Assembly (NCBI GenBank): GCA_000333855.2
Contig: CM007345.1
Location: 485,060-549,059 of the forward strand
Source of the DNA: Endotrypanum monterogeii
Taxonomy: Eukaryota; Euglenozoa; Kinetoplastea; Trypanosomatida; Trypanosomatidae
Length of the DNA stretch: 64,000 nt
Direction of reading: 5' to 3'
Made by a program: the position numbers and the translations under genes. Numbering within the stretch: position 1 is the stretch's first letter; each line of letters opens with the position of its first letter. Below the pieces are notes generated by a model. That model saw nothing but the letters and a program-made list of their open reading frames with translations, had not been told where the DNA came from and searched no databases. Shown here in pieces: positions 29,230 to 38,429 of the stretch.

Positions 29230-30183
29230 CTAGAGAAAGTAATCTGGAGTTTTCTTAGATACCTGCGCTTCGCCGCGACGGGGTGCCGGATCGAATTGGA
29301 AGAAACATTTGCCCATGTGCTCATCGAGTTCGAGAAGACCTGCAAGGTTCCCGCAGCGGTAGCAATAATTTGGCGCGCTGAAAATCGTGACCAGCTGATC
29401 CTGGTGTGCCCAGCTGTATCCGTCCATGACAAGCTGGTGAGCACGAGCTATCGTCTTGATCTTGTTGTTGTGGCAGAAGCCTTCCGTCACCCCTTGACCG
29501 AAGGTGAAGCCGGCACCACGGGGACTGACGCCCCAGCCATCACGGTCGTCGGGGTCAGACCATAGCAAGTCGCACATCGGCCCCTCGTGCGGCACCTCTT
29601 GCACACGGTCGAGGCCGCGGATGTGACTGAGTGTGTCCACCGTCGGCGAGAGACCACCGTGGAGGCAAAAAATATCATTCTCAACGAGTGCCGTGAGAGG
29701 AAGGTAGTCGAAAAGATCGGTGAACATCGTCCATACGTTGGCGCTGCCATATTTTCGAATGCATTCGTCATAGAAACCGTAGACCTGGGTGATCTGACGG
29801 GACTCATGATTGCCACGAAGAAGATGTAGTCGCTGGGGGTACCGAAGCTTATAGAGGAGGAGGAGGGTCACCGTTTCCACGCTGTAGTATCCGCGGTCTA
29901 CGTAGTCACCCATGAAGAGATAATTTGTGTCCGGCGGAAGCCCACCAATCTTGAACAGCTCCAGCAAGTCGTGGAACTGACCATGGACGTCCCCACACAC
30001 CGTAACCGGCGCCCTCACCACGTGCACGTTGCTTTCCCCCTCCAGAACCTCCTTCACCTTCTCGCATAGCCGAGCTACCTGTTGTTCACTAAGCGGTTTG
30101 CACTGAATGACGTAATTAATCATCTCATCCAAGTCGAACGCGCTGCTCGACCCCACCGCTGACCCTCCACCGGTGGTCGTCAT
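29230..30183 (-). CDS. PP2A-C: Protein phosphatase 2A catalytic subunit
   Basis: A protein of 317 residues. It has the complete PPP-family metal-binding motifs: GDVHG at residues 64-68, GDYVDRG at 92-98 and GNHE at 124-127. PP2A-specific segments include [32 protein letters not shown] (here VQEVPHEG) and [11 protein letters not shown]. The C-terminus TPDYFL is the conserved tail whose terminal leucine is carboxymethylated and whose tyrosine is phosphorylatable in other eukaryotes. It dephosphorylates Ser/Thr in complexes with scaffold and regulatory subunits. TAP42/IGBP1 binds the free catalytic subunit, and a TAP42-like gene lies about 22 kb upstream in the same unit. The first ~15 residues are a Gly/Ser-rich extension. 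The tail argues for PP2A rather than PP4 or PP6. Confidence 0.96.
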   Translation of the reverse strand: MTTTGGGSAVGSSSAFDLDEMINYVIQCKPLSEQQVARLCEKVKEVLEGESNVHVVRAPVTVCGDVHGQFHDLLELFKIGGLPPDTNYLFMGDYVDRGYYSVETVTLLLLYKLRYPQRLHLLRGNHESRQITQVYGFYDECIRKYGSANVWTMFTDLFDYLPLTALVENDIFCLHGGLSPTVDTLSHIRGLDRVQEVPHEGPMCDLLWSDPDDRDGWGVSPRGAGFTFGQGVTEGFCHNNKIKTIARAHQLVMDGYSWAHQDQLVTIFSAPNYCYRCGNLAGLLELDEHMGKCFFQFDPAPRRGEAQVSKKTPDYFL

Positions 30184-30425
30184 GGCACTGAAAAATTATA
30201 TGACTATGGCGATATCTCCTCCTCTGCGTCCCTGCTATCGTCGCCACTAGTGCTCGTATCGCAGTGAAAAGGCAGTCGACCCCTTCTGTCGAGGTGCAGC
30301 CAATTGTGATATATATTTTTTTTTACGGAACGAGAGAGAGGGAGGGAGGGGAAAGAGTGGCAAATGAGAATGGAAAAATCCACGTGAAAACGCGACAGCC
30401 AAGGACAAAGATGTGGAGTGGAATC

Positions 30426-30457
<32 letters not shown>

Positions 30458-30987
30458 ACAAATGAATGTATGTTGGCGACAAGAACGAAAGCGCACCCGC
30501 ACTCACCCATTACAGAAGTGAACTGTGAAGGAGCACTGAGAGCAAAGGTAAGAGGCCAAAAGACCATCTCATATACATTTGTACACATACATACACACAC
30601 ACACAAAACATCTAGGCGATTACTTGTATCTTTGCTAACCTCTATTTTGTTTTATGAACTGAGCGATCACCGAAGAGAAGGCAGAAAGTCATCTATATCT
30701 TTCTAAGGGAGACCGTAGAGGGGGGTTACACAGATGATGCAAGTGGGAAAAAAAAACAGACCACCGATACGCACATGATTTGTTTGTGAGGTGGAAGCCA
30801 GCAATCACAGTCCCACCCCCGGGAGATGTATGTATCTCCCCCCCCCCACCCCCTCTCGTCTCCCCCATGCAGCAATCCTCAAGACGGACACAGGGCTGCT
30901 GGTCTGCATTCAAAATACAGCCTTGGTCCGACATTCTCTCTCCTCTGGCATGGGACCTCGTCCTCAGCGATGGCAGGAATCCCACAC
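30184..30987. other. Intergenic region between SLX1 and PP2A genes
   Basis: No gene recognised. It contains a pyrimidine tract on the transcribed strand (30328-30357), a T run (30317-30324), a TA/TG compound repeat (30427-30458), CA repeats (30592-30606) and a C run (30839-30847). Confidence 0.7.
30286..30357 (-). promoter_or_regulatory. Predicted trans-splice acceptor for the PP2A gene
   Basis: A transcribed-strand pyrimidine tract (about 30328-30357, CCCTCCCTCTCTCTC) is followed by AG at 30286-30287. The predicted 5' UTR is about 100 nt. Confidence 0.4.
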
Positions 30988-33111
30988 TCACAAAAGCAGC
31001 CAATCATCCTCGCGGAAGTCTGTGAGGGACAGCAGCGACATATCGGACACCGTAGCAGCAACAGTAGCTGCAGGACCGCAGTTTGAGTCAACAGCGCGCC
31101 GAGTGATCGGTGAGCAGGTGCTTACAGAAAGCGACGCTGGTAGCGAGGCAGTGGGGGAGGGCCAAGAAGCACCAACTGCTGATGACCCCGATAGTGACGG
31201 TGGATTAACCAAAGCGTTTGGCAAACGCTCCAGGGGTGCAACATCTAATGCAGACCCCACGTTGCTCCTGGAGATTGGTACAGTCGACGCGGCGCAGGGT
31301 GCATCTGTGGCACGCTTCCGCCGCATAACAGCGCCTACCCTCGTCCACTGCCGGCGCCGCACCGCTGCACTGGCGCCTTTTTTCGCTGCATTTATGTGGG
31401 CCAGGCGCGCCTGCCATCGCTGCTCCATGCGCATACACCGCTGCGCCGCGTGCAGACGACGCTCGACGACCACCCGCCTCTTCAACTCTTTTATAAGCGA
31501 CCCCCACTGCAGGAGGACACCGCAGAGAGGGCACGGGCACGACTTGGAGGGGATCAAACGACGGAGCGGCGATAGGAACGGGAGTGATGCCTGAGAGAGT
31601 GGCGCGGGGTCGGTATCGGTGCCGCCATCGGACGTCGATGTCGCTGCCTCTGCATAGAGCATCCACATCGCCAGGCAGCCTAGGTGGCAGCGCAAGGCGC
31701 AGAAAGGTGCGCGACTGCAGTACACCACATATGAAGCCTGTAGGGGCAATGCACAGAGACTACAGGGAAGCAGCCCTAGATGAAGACGGCGCTGTTCCTC
31801 CTCGTGAGCTTGTGCAAAGTCCACCTCGCTGAAGTCCGCAAAACGCAGCGGTATACGGGGCTGTGGCACAGGCGCAGTCGCGGTAGAGGGGGGAGAGGGG
31901 TGGTGATGCACAATCGCGGCATCGTCTCGCTGTGCATTCTCTGCAAATGGAGCGGCATTGTTGATAATTGGAGGTACAGGCGGACACGACGGCGATCGCG
32001 CCTCAGACACCGCTGGCAGTGGGGAGAGGGAGAAAGAACGTATCGCCGGGCCATGACCGACACTATCGCCTGGGATCGACTCCAGGGCACTGTCACCTGA
32101 GCGCCCCTCGCTTCGGTAGCCAATAAGGGCTGGTAAGACTCCCGCCACATGACGCTGCGGCGATGGCGTGCCGGACCTTCCGGAGGACCAGGACGGCGCG
32201 AGCCTCCGCGTACCCTCGTCGTCCGAGTCGGAGGCGAACGAAACATTTGACCACTCTGCCCGCACAGCCTGGGAGAGTGATGCTACGTCATACGGACAGG
32301 AAACACTGGCATCAGCACTCAAGTAGGTGTGATCCTTCCTCGCCTCTCCAATATCTCCGCCTTGGCCCACGCCCGGCAGTAACAGACACCGGTCATGACT
32401 GAGATAGGCGTCCTCGAATGCCTGCCGCGTTGTGACCTCGACGTGAAACAAAAGCGATGGAGTAAGCGGTGGAAGAATGTAAGAGGGAGTCGTGGTCGCC
32501 TCGGGCCCCGGTGCCAGAAGCGTACCCGACATACCTTCTTCAGAGCCCATCACAGACGATGGAAGTGCCGCACTACTGCCTGCCTGCCCCTGCACAGTAT
32601 CAAACCTTTGCCAAGACGCCTGTGTACTCGCCTGCGGGGAGTCAGCTCGCCGCCCAATGCCCGCGGCAAAGGCGCCACACCGCGTAGCCAGAAACACCTC
32701 CGCTCGGGTTGTCGCCTCTTGGAGAAGTCCAGGTTCAAAAATATGCAGCGTCAAGTCGAGCTCGCAAAACAGAGATGCCCGCACGAGGTGGTGAAGCGTG
32801 GCCACAGCATAAGGGAGACGTCGAAGACCCTTGAGAATATCGATCGTGTGCTTCAGTCGTGCAGAGGCGGTTGGATGTTGCCAGCACCACTCAAACTTGA
32901 GTGCAGCTCGATCGTCAGTGAAGCCGGAGACGCAGCACACGATCGTCCACGGACGGCCGCGACGGCCTGTGCGTCGGGCACCGTTCACCAGCTCTCCATT
33001 GTGCTGCCGCAGCCGTCGCAGGGGGTTCACAGTATAGCCAATATAGAAGTCACCATCACACTGAGGGTCGAGGCTAGTGAGCAGGTACACGCAGTGGAAG
33101 CGTGTGTCCAT
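30988..33111 (-). CDS. SLX1: SLX1 structure-specific endonuclease subunit
   Basis: A protein of 707 residues. The N-terminal ~85 residues are a GIY-YIG nuclease: CVYLLTS, then FYIGYTVNPLRRLRQHNG with Tyr23 and Arg32/Arg35, and Glu74 in KFEWCWQHP as the expected metal-binding residue. At about residues 450-535 lies the SLX1-type RING/PHD-like finger: CSLC, CALRCHLGCLAMWML and CPCPLC. SLX1 with SLX4 cuts Holliday junctions and flap structures. It is much longer than yeast SLX1 (about 300 residues): a Ser/Pro/Arg-rich insertion of about 250 residues separates nuclease and finger, and a further ~170 residues follow. Catalytic residues look intact. The SLX4 partner is not in the window. Confidence 0.9.
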   Translation of the reverse strand: MDTRFHCVYLLTSLDPQCDGDFYIGYTVNPLRRLRQHNGELVNGARRTGRRGRPWTIVCCVSGFTDDRAALKFEWCWQHPTASARLKHTIDILKGLRRLPYAVATLHHLVRASLFCELDLTLHIFEPGLLQEATTRAEVFLATRCGAFAAGIGRRADSPQASTQASWQRFDTVQGQAGSSAALPSSVMGSEEGMSGTLLAPGPEATTTPSYILPPLTPSLLFHVEVTTRQAFEDAYLSHDRCLLLPGVGQGGDIGEARKDHTYLSADASVSCPYDVASLSQAVRAEWSNVSFASDSDDEGTRRLAPSWSSGRSGTPSPQRHVAGVLPALIGYRSEGRSGDSALESIPGDSVGHGPAIRSFSLSPLPAVSEARSPSCPPVPPIINNAAPFAENAQRDDAAIVHHHPSPPSTATAPVPQPRIPLRFADFSEVDFAQAHEEEQRRLHLGLLPCSLCALPLQASYVVYCSRAPFCALRCHLGCLAMWMLYAEAATSTSDGGTDTDPAPLSQASLPFLSPLRRLIPSKSCPCPLCGVLLQWGSLIKELKRRVVVERRLHAAQRCMRMEQRWQARLAHINAAKKGASAAVRRRQWTRVGAVMRRKRATDAPCAASTVPISRSNVGSALDVAPLERLPNALVNPPSLSGSSAVGASWPSPTASLPASLSVSTCSPITRRAVDSNCGPAATVAATVSDMSLLSLTDFREDDWLLL

Positions 33112-34105
33112 TAGTCAGCAGCGACTGGACGCATGTAAAAGGTTGCGTGTGGCTGACAGCGGGATCAAAATCCACGCGCATGCGAATGTGCGCAGATCTG
33201 CTGCGAAGCAATTCTCTCGGTATTTTCTTTTTTTTTTTGTAAGCGCACTACTGCACGTCTGGAAACAGAGAGGGGAAAGAAAAGGGATCGAGACGGAAGC
33301 AGTAGCAGAGGTGGGAGGAAGGGAGGGGGTTACATGGAGAACAGGAAGGAAGGACGGAATCAGGGTCAAGAACCCGAACGTCACCTGTGTATTGACAGAC
33401 TGCCTCTTGCGTCACAGGTGGCGATGTCTCGCGTGAGCACACACCCCTGCAGATATGTACCGTTGGAAGAGGGGGAGGAAGGGAGAGCGATGGAGGAGCA
33501 GCGAGAGACAAATTTTGCCAACGACACCTCACCCCTAACCATTCATTCAGCAGCTCCTCTACATGAGTGAGTAGCGCGCAGGTTGGGAGGCACCTGGAGA
33601 AAGGCATACATAGGTGACTAGAGAAACTGTTGGCACTAACAACTTTCCAGTCTCTGGCCCCACCGACCCCATTCAGCCCTCCTGACCTGCTCTGCTCATG
33701 TCTCGTACACTCTACAGCAGCGCATTGAGACGCGCAACCACCAAGTATTCTCGTGAGAACGCCTACTATGCACACGCAGCCGAACCCACAAACCAGAGAG
33801 CGCGCGGCAACCACCCCGGGACAAGAACAAACACAGGCACAGACACACACCATGAAACCAGTAGAGAGCTACAGCGACGTCAACGTGGGTCACCGATATC
33901 CCACACGCCCTCTTTTTGCAGACCGTCTCGCCCAAAAATAATAAAATAAAATGTCAGATAAAATAATCAACAACAACACATCTCACCAAGCAGCCACAGT
34001 GGGGAGAAGAGGGAAGAGGAGAGGAGGAGAGGAGGAGCGAGGAGGGAGACACCACCAACACTATTTCGTTCGCGGAAAATCTCAAGTCCCACCATCGCTC
34101 GCGCT
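33112..34105. other. Intergenic region between SEC24 and SLX1 genes
   Basis: No gene recognised. It holds a T run (33225-33239), purine-rich sequence (33271-33335), CA/ACAC stretches near 33830-33850 and AG-rich sequence near 34000-34050. Several short open frames on both strands have no recognisable product. Confidence 0.65.
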
Positions 34106-37100
34106 TCACCAGCTAGACGACACCTGCGTCTGAATAGTGCGGTGCAAATGAGTGAGATACTCATCGTAGCCCATTTTGTTTGTATCCATTTCTTCCTTGA
34201 ACTCTTTGAAGAAGGCCTCCTCGGAGCGCTCACCGTGGTGTATCACGATGAGTCGCCGCATCCCATCGTCGCGCAACATAAGCGCGTAAAGAACGTTGCG
34301 CAGACGCTCACTGAAGCACTCTTCACCTGGTCCACCGGCCACACACACAGACGACGCTTCAGGAGTCCCAAACAACGTATTTGCGACCTTCGGTGGCACA
34401 CCTTTGCCAATCCACATGTAAACGAGACGCGCTTGCTCGTCGCAGAGCACGTACGTGCCATCCTGCGCAACGCTGTCGAAGAGTAGCTGGCGATGCTGCG
34501 GCAGAATACATTGTCCAGTCTCTACATTTAGCGTCCCGATCGCGGGATCGCTCTCCAGATCGTCCAGGCAGAAGAGAGAAGGATATAGGTAGCTGAGAAG
34601 CTTGTGAGACGGAATGGAGATGAGGTCAAAGATGCTCGCCACACGATTGTCAACATGCACCACGGTGCCCTCCGTCAGCGCGTCGGACTTGATCATGCAC
34701 AGCAGATACACTGGGAGTAGCTTCAATCGCGGTGGCATCAGGAGGGTATTCTTCTTTGTGCTAATAGCCGTCCTGACGTCTTCGAACTCACCGCATGACT
34801 TATCGGACCCGCAATACTGTCGGTAAGATGAAAAAACTTTAATGAGGCGATCCGTCATTCCCTGGCGCGCCTGCCGTAGACCTTTGTTCACTGCGTCTGC
34901 AAGGGCGTCCTGAATAAATCCAAGCAGCATCGCTTCCAGGTCCATGTTTCGAAACAAAACGGTCAAAGAAGAAGCGACGCGCAGCCGACACGACAGCACC
35001 CGCACCCGACGGTGGCCGGAGCGGGTGGTGTACAGCAGTGCCGTCTGAAAATGGGCATAGTTGTCTTTTGGAAGACGGCCCTCATGCGCAAACTCAACAT
35101 AAAACGTGGAGCTGCCTGTAATACTGGCCAGATCCATGTCGTGTACCGTCTGGGACAGGTAGTGACCCCGGTAGCGCTGGACACGAAGGCCAGTGCTGCA
35201 ACGAACGCGGAGGATACCAGCATATCCAGCCTCCTCGGTCAATAGCTGAAGCATGGAGGCGTTTACCTTGGTGTTATCGACAAGGGGATCGTAGTTGCTG
35301 AAGAAGAACACCCGTCCGTTAGTGACGTGGCAGACATTCGACAGCGTCACCAGCTCACAGTATCGTGTGGCAAACATAAACAAGTCAAAGGTAATCTGCT
35401 GCTTCGCTGCAGCAGCCGCGGTGGTCGTCCAGAAGCCCTCGATGGGCCGCAGCAGCTCCCTCTCACGGTCGGTGCCGTACAGTTTGTGCTGCTCGCGAGG
35501 CGCGACTTTCCCTACACCACGCTGCGGCGGGCGGCTTGCGCACATGATGACACGCCCGCCATGCTGCCCCGCCAGCACCAGCGTCGCTGCCTTGACAGCA
35601 GCACCAAGCATGCAATCCGTCTCATCCGTCTCGGCGGCCAACTGAGGCAGTCGACTCAAAAAGCTATCCAGGCGCTCCAGCTCCGCCCCCACCTCCATCC
35701 AGCAGAGACTTGTGAAAGGCAGCGGCACAAACGGGTTCTCGACATCCGGCACGCAGAGCTGCGGCATAGCGGGTTGGCGAAAATCGTAGAAGTGCAGCTG
35801 CGAGGCAAATGTAATGAAGGAAACCTTGCACTCCGGAGTTTGCTCTGCCATGCGGTGTAGGGCAGTTCGAATAGCTTCGACGTAGTCGGCCAGAAAGCGC
35901 TGACCAGCTTCGCGCGAGATGTCGATAAGGAAAAGATGATGAAGCGGCCGGCTGGGGAGCACCACATTGTCATCGGAGCGCAGCGCGTACTCTGGGAATT
36001 CGTCGACATCGAACTCCACAGCACCCAGGGACATTTCTAGGTGATCCGTCGCATTCACCCGACGACTCATCCCATCGACGGCTTGGAAATCCCCATCGCT
36101 GACATCGTTCACCACTTCGCACAGAGGACACTCCCACTTGCGGCCCATCTCAAGAAGTCGTGCATGACAGCTCATGTACCCGCGGCAGCGGTGGCAGCGC
36201 ACAGGAGGCTTTCCGTGCCGTACAAGTGGCACCACCTCCTTGTCGTGAAGAGGGCGGCAAAGCGGTGCGAGGATGGCGCCAAACGGAGCGTGGCTGTCCT
36301 TCAAGAGCCCTTCCCCATCAGGAGCGCACAGCATAGACGGACGAAAAAATTTCGAGTTGGCGTTGCCGTTGTCCAGGCCCATGAAGTCGACGGCAGCGCA
36401 GGGGGGCTCGTTCGTGCACGTCAAATACTCTACTGGTGCACCGTTGTTGCGCTGGATGTTGCGCTCCGGATTTGGCACAGCGCGCACGTTCACAACACGT
36501 GCAGGTGGCTGTCGAGCAAGGGCACGCGGCTGGGGGCGGATGCTTTGAGAACCCGCATACTCTTGCGCCGGCTGCTGTACCGGCTGGTGTATCTGCTGAT
36601 CATTCCTTCCCAAGGAAGTAGCTGCGTAGGGGTCGCTGACTGTTTGAGCGGCGGCAGAGGTGTTGGGTTGGGGTAGGGGTGAATAGGCCGAAGTTGGCGC
36701 TGTTGGTGCCTGCGTTCGTGCCGGCTGAGAAACGGCGGTCGAAGATTGATAGTCGTAAGGTTTGTACCCCACGTGAGACGGCGCAGTAACAGGAGGCGGT
36801 GGCGCCGACGCCGACGCCGCAGTGGCTGAACCGTGTGGACCGGGGACCGGCGCGTTGATCGTGGCGCCACCACCGCTTCCGCCGTACGGGTACCCGGAAG
36901 CCGTTGTCGCTGTAGCTCCGGTTGAGACGCCAGTAGGGTAGGAATAACTAGAATAGCCATACGATGAAGGTGCCTCAGGGCCGATGTTTGATCGCGTCGC
37001 AGCAGCCTTTTCACCGACAGTGCCTTGATAACTCGGCGCTGCGCCATGGCCTTGAGCAGGGTCGTAGTGTGACCCCGCCGCCGAGGCGCCCCCATAGGTC

Positions 37101-37177
37101 GCAGCGGACCCGTAGGCCCCGTAACCACCATATCCCCCCGCGTAAGGGTTCGTCGACGGGGCTGGTTGACTGTACAT
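34106..37177 (-). CDS. SEC24: SEC24, COPII coat cargo adaptor
   Basis: A protein of 1023 residues. The first ~230 residues are Tyr/Gly/Pro/Gln-rich and disordered. A zinc finger follows with Cys328, Cys331, Cys350 and Cys353 (CHRC, then CPLC). The trunk domain (PLHHLFLIDISREAGQRFL onward, from about residue 411) has a von Willebrand A-like fold. Then come beta-sandwich, helical and gelsolin-like parts, the last with YVLCDEQARLVYMWIGKG. SEC24 pairs with SEC23 on SAR1 to form the inner COPII coat and binds cargo leaving the ER. The frame extends six codons upstream only through a GTG; ATG 37177 is used. Length fits animal and plant SEC24. Which paralogue class it belongs to is not decided. Confidence 0.93.
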   Translation of the reverse strand: MYSQPAPSTNPYAGGYGGYGAYGSAATYGGASAAGSHYDPAQGHGAAPSYQGTVGEKAAATRSNIGPEAPSSYGYSSYSYPTGVSTGATATTASGYPYGGSGGGATINAPVPGPHGSATAASASAPPPPVTAPSHVGYKPYDYQSSTAVSQPARTQAPTAPTSAYSPLPQPNTSAAAQTVSDPYAATSLGRNDQQIHQPVQQPAQEYAGSQSIRPQPRALARQPPARVVNVRAVPNPERNIQRNNGAPVEYLTCTNEPPCAAVDFMGLDNGNANSKFFRPSMLCAPDGEGLLKDSHAPFGAILAPLCRPLHDKEVVPLVRHGKPPVRCHRCRGYMSCHARLLEMGRKWECPLCEVVNDVSDGDFQAVDGMSRRVNATDHLEMSLGAVEFDVDEFPEYALRSDDNVVLPSRPLHHLFLIDISREAGQRFLADYVEAIRTALHRMAEQTPECKVSFITFASQLHFYDFRQPAMPQLCVPDVENPFVPLPFTSLCWMEVGAELERLDSFLSRLPQLAAETDETDCMLGAAVKAATLVLAGQHGGRVIMCASRPPQRGVGKVAPREQHKLYGTDRERELLRPIEGFWTTTAAAAAKQQITFDLFMFATRYCELVTLSNVCHVTNGRVFFFSNYDPLVDNTKVNASMLQLLTEEAGYAGILRVRCSTGLRVQRYRGHYLSQTVHDMDLASITGSSTFYVEFAHEGRLPKDNYAHFQTALLYTTRSGHRRVRVLSCRLRVASSLTVLFRNMDLEAMLLGFIQDALADAVNKGLRQARQGMTDRLIKVFSSYRQYCGSDKSCGEFEDVRTAISTKKNTLLMPPRLKLLPVYLLCMIKSDALTEGTVVHVDNRVASIFDLISIPSHKLLSYLYPSLFCLDDLESDPAIGTLNVETGQCILPQHRQLLFDSVAQDGTYVLCDEQARLVYMWIGKGVPPKVANTLFGTPEASSVCVAGGPGEECFSERLRNVLYALMLRDDGMRRLIVIHHGERSEEAFFKEFKEEMDTNKMGYDEYLTHLHRTIQTQVSSSW

Positions 37178-37193
37178 GATCCAGTGAACACCC

Positions 37194-37272
37194 ACTAATG
37201 TGCAGGCATTCGATTTGAAAGGAGCGGGAACACAGGCAAATGAAGATCACGGAAGGAAGGGGAAGGGGATGA
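37194..37272 (-). promoter_or_regulatory. Predicted trans-splice acceptor for SEC24
   Basis: The transcribed strand reads CATCCCCTTCCCCTTCC near 37250-37272, then no AG until 37194-37195. This gives a 16-17 nt leader before ATG 37177 and excludes the upstream GTG extension. Confidence 0.5.
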
Positions 37273-37474
37273 GTCAAAACAGTAGAGCGGACGCTTGGGC
37301 TTGACCAACTGTCCAATGCGAAGACTACGTTGCAGGCAATGTGAAGAGTATATGTGCACACTGGGGCAGGGGGAGGGGAAGCAAAGACCTCAAGCACACA
37401 CACTTATGTAAAACAAATTGATACAATTTTTTTTTTTATAAAGGGTTACTGTTGATGCTGTTAGAAGGAAACAT

Positions 37475-37512
<38 letters not shown>
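37475..37512. repeat. (TG)n microsatellite
   Basis: A run of TG units about 300 nt upstream of the SEC24 start; the transcribed strand reads CA. Confidence 0.95.
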
Positions 37513-37513
<1 letters not shown>

Positions 37514-38429
37514 GCGAAGGGAGAGTCGAAGACGAGACGGAGAGAGAAGAGGGATGTGTAGGGATGTGTTCTTGGGCAAGCAATGAAAAAAATTGCAGCA
37601 GCAGCAGCAGCGACATCATAAAACTGTTGCGCAGTGACCTCGCTTTACAGTAGCACGCTCGGCTCACTACCTACACGTTGTGTCGTAGAAAGAAGAGGGG
37701 AAGGTGGTTTTGGACTCACATGGAGATCGTGTCTACATGCCTGGAAGCGGAAATCATACTGGTGGCCCTTCCACTTTTTTTCTTTTTTTTTTACGTGGGG
37801 AGGAGAGATCCCTTGCTTGTCTACCTGCCCAAAAAAAAAATGGAAGGGCCTCCAATCAAAACCCAAGCACACCAGCACCAACACAAAAAAAAAAAGCAGC
37901 GGCGGGCTGTATGTGCGTGGTGTCTGGGAGGGAGCGGGGAGAAGAATGACTGAGGAAGAGAAATGATGAAGTCAAGTGAAATGAACCTCCAAAGAGGCGA
38001 GAAGGTAGACATCCGATCTGTACATGGGTCACGAATACGCGTGAAGATGGAGGAACAAACGTAACAAAAACAAAAACAAAAGAGGCAGCGGATTGAGCGC
38101 CACCGCGTACATCGGGAAGAAGCCACGCCCTTGACGACAGCCTTCCCCGGCACGACTTTCACCGGGCACTCACAGCGACACACATGAAGTGATATAAGAA
38201 AAAGAGCTATTTGTTTTCTTTCTTGCGCTCTCTCCTCACGTGTATGCCTACAGTGAGAACTGCAATGGATCACCTCTCGGTTTTCCGTTCGAGGAGCGAA
38301 GGCCTGCGAAGGGCAGCCGATGTGCCCCGCCCCCCCCCTCCGACACACACACACACACACACAGACATCGTCGAGCTACCAACCAAGAAAAGGGGGGAGG
38401 GAGCTGCACCCTGTAAAAAAGAAAAAAAA

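Larger units (their letters stand above)
37178..38429. other. Intergenic region between the flagellar-type gene and SEC24
   Basis: No gene recognised. It contains the SEC24 splice signal, a T run (37427-37437), a TG tract (37475-37512), a CAG run (37594-37611), T and A runs (37776-37893) and a CA tract (38344-38362) close to the upstream stop. Confidence 0.7.
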
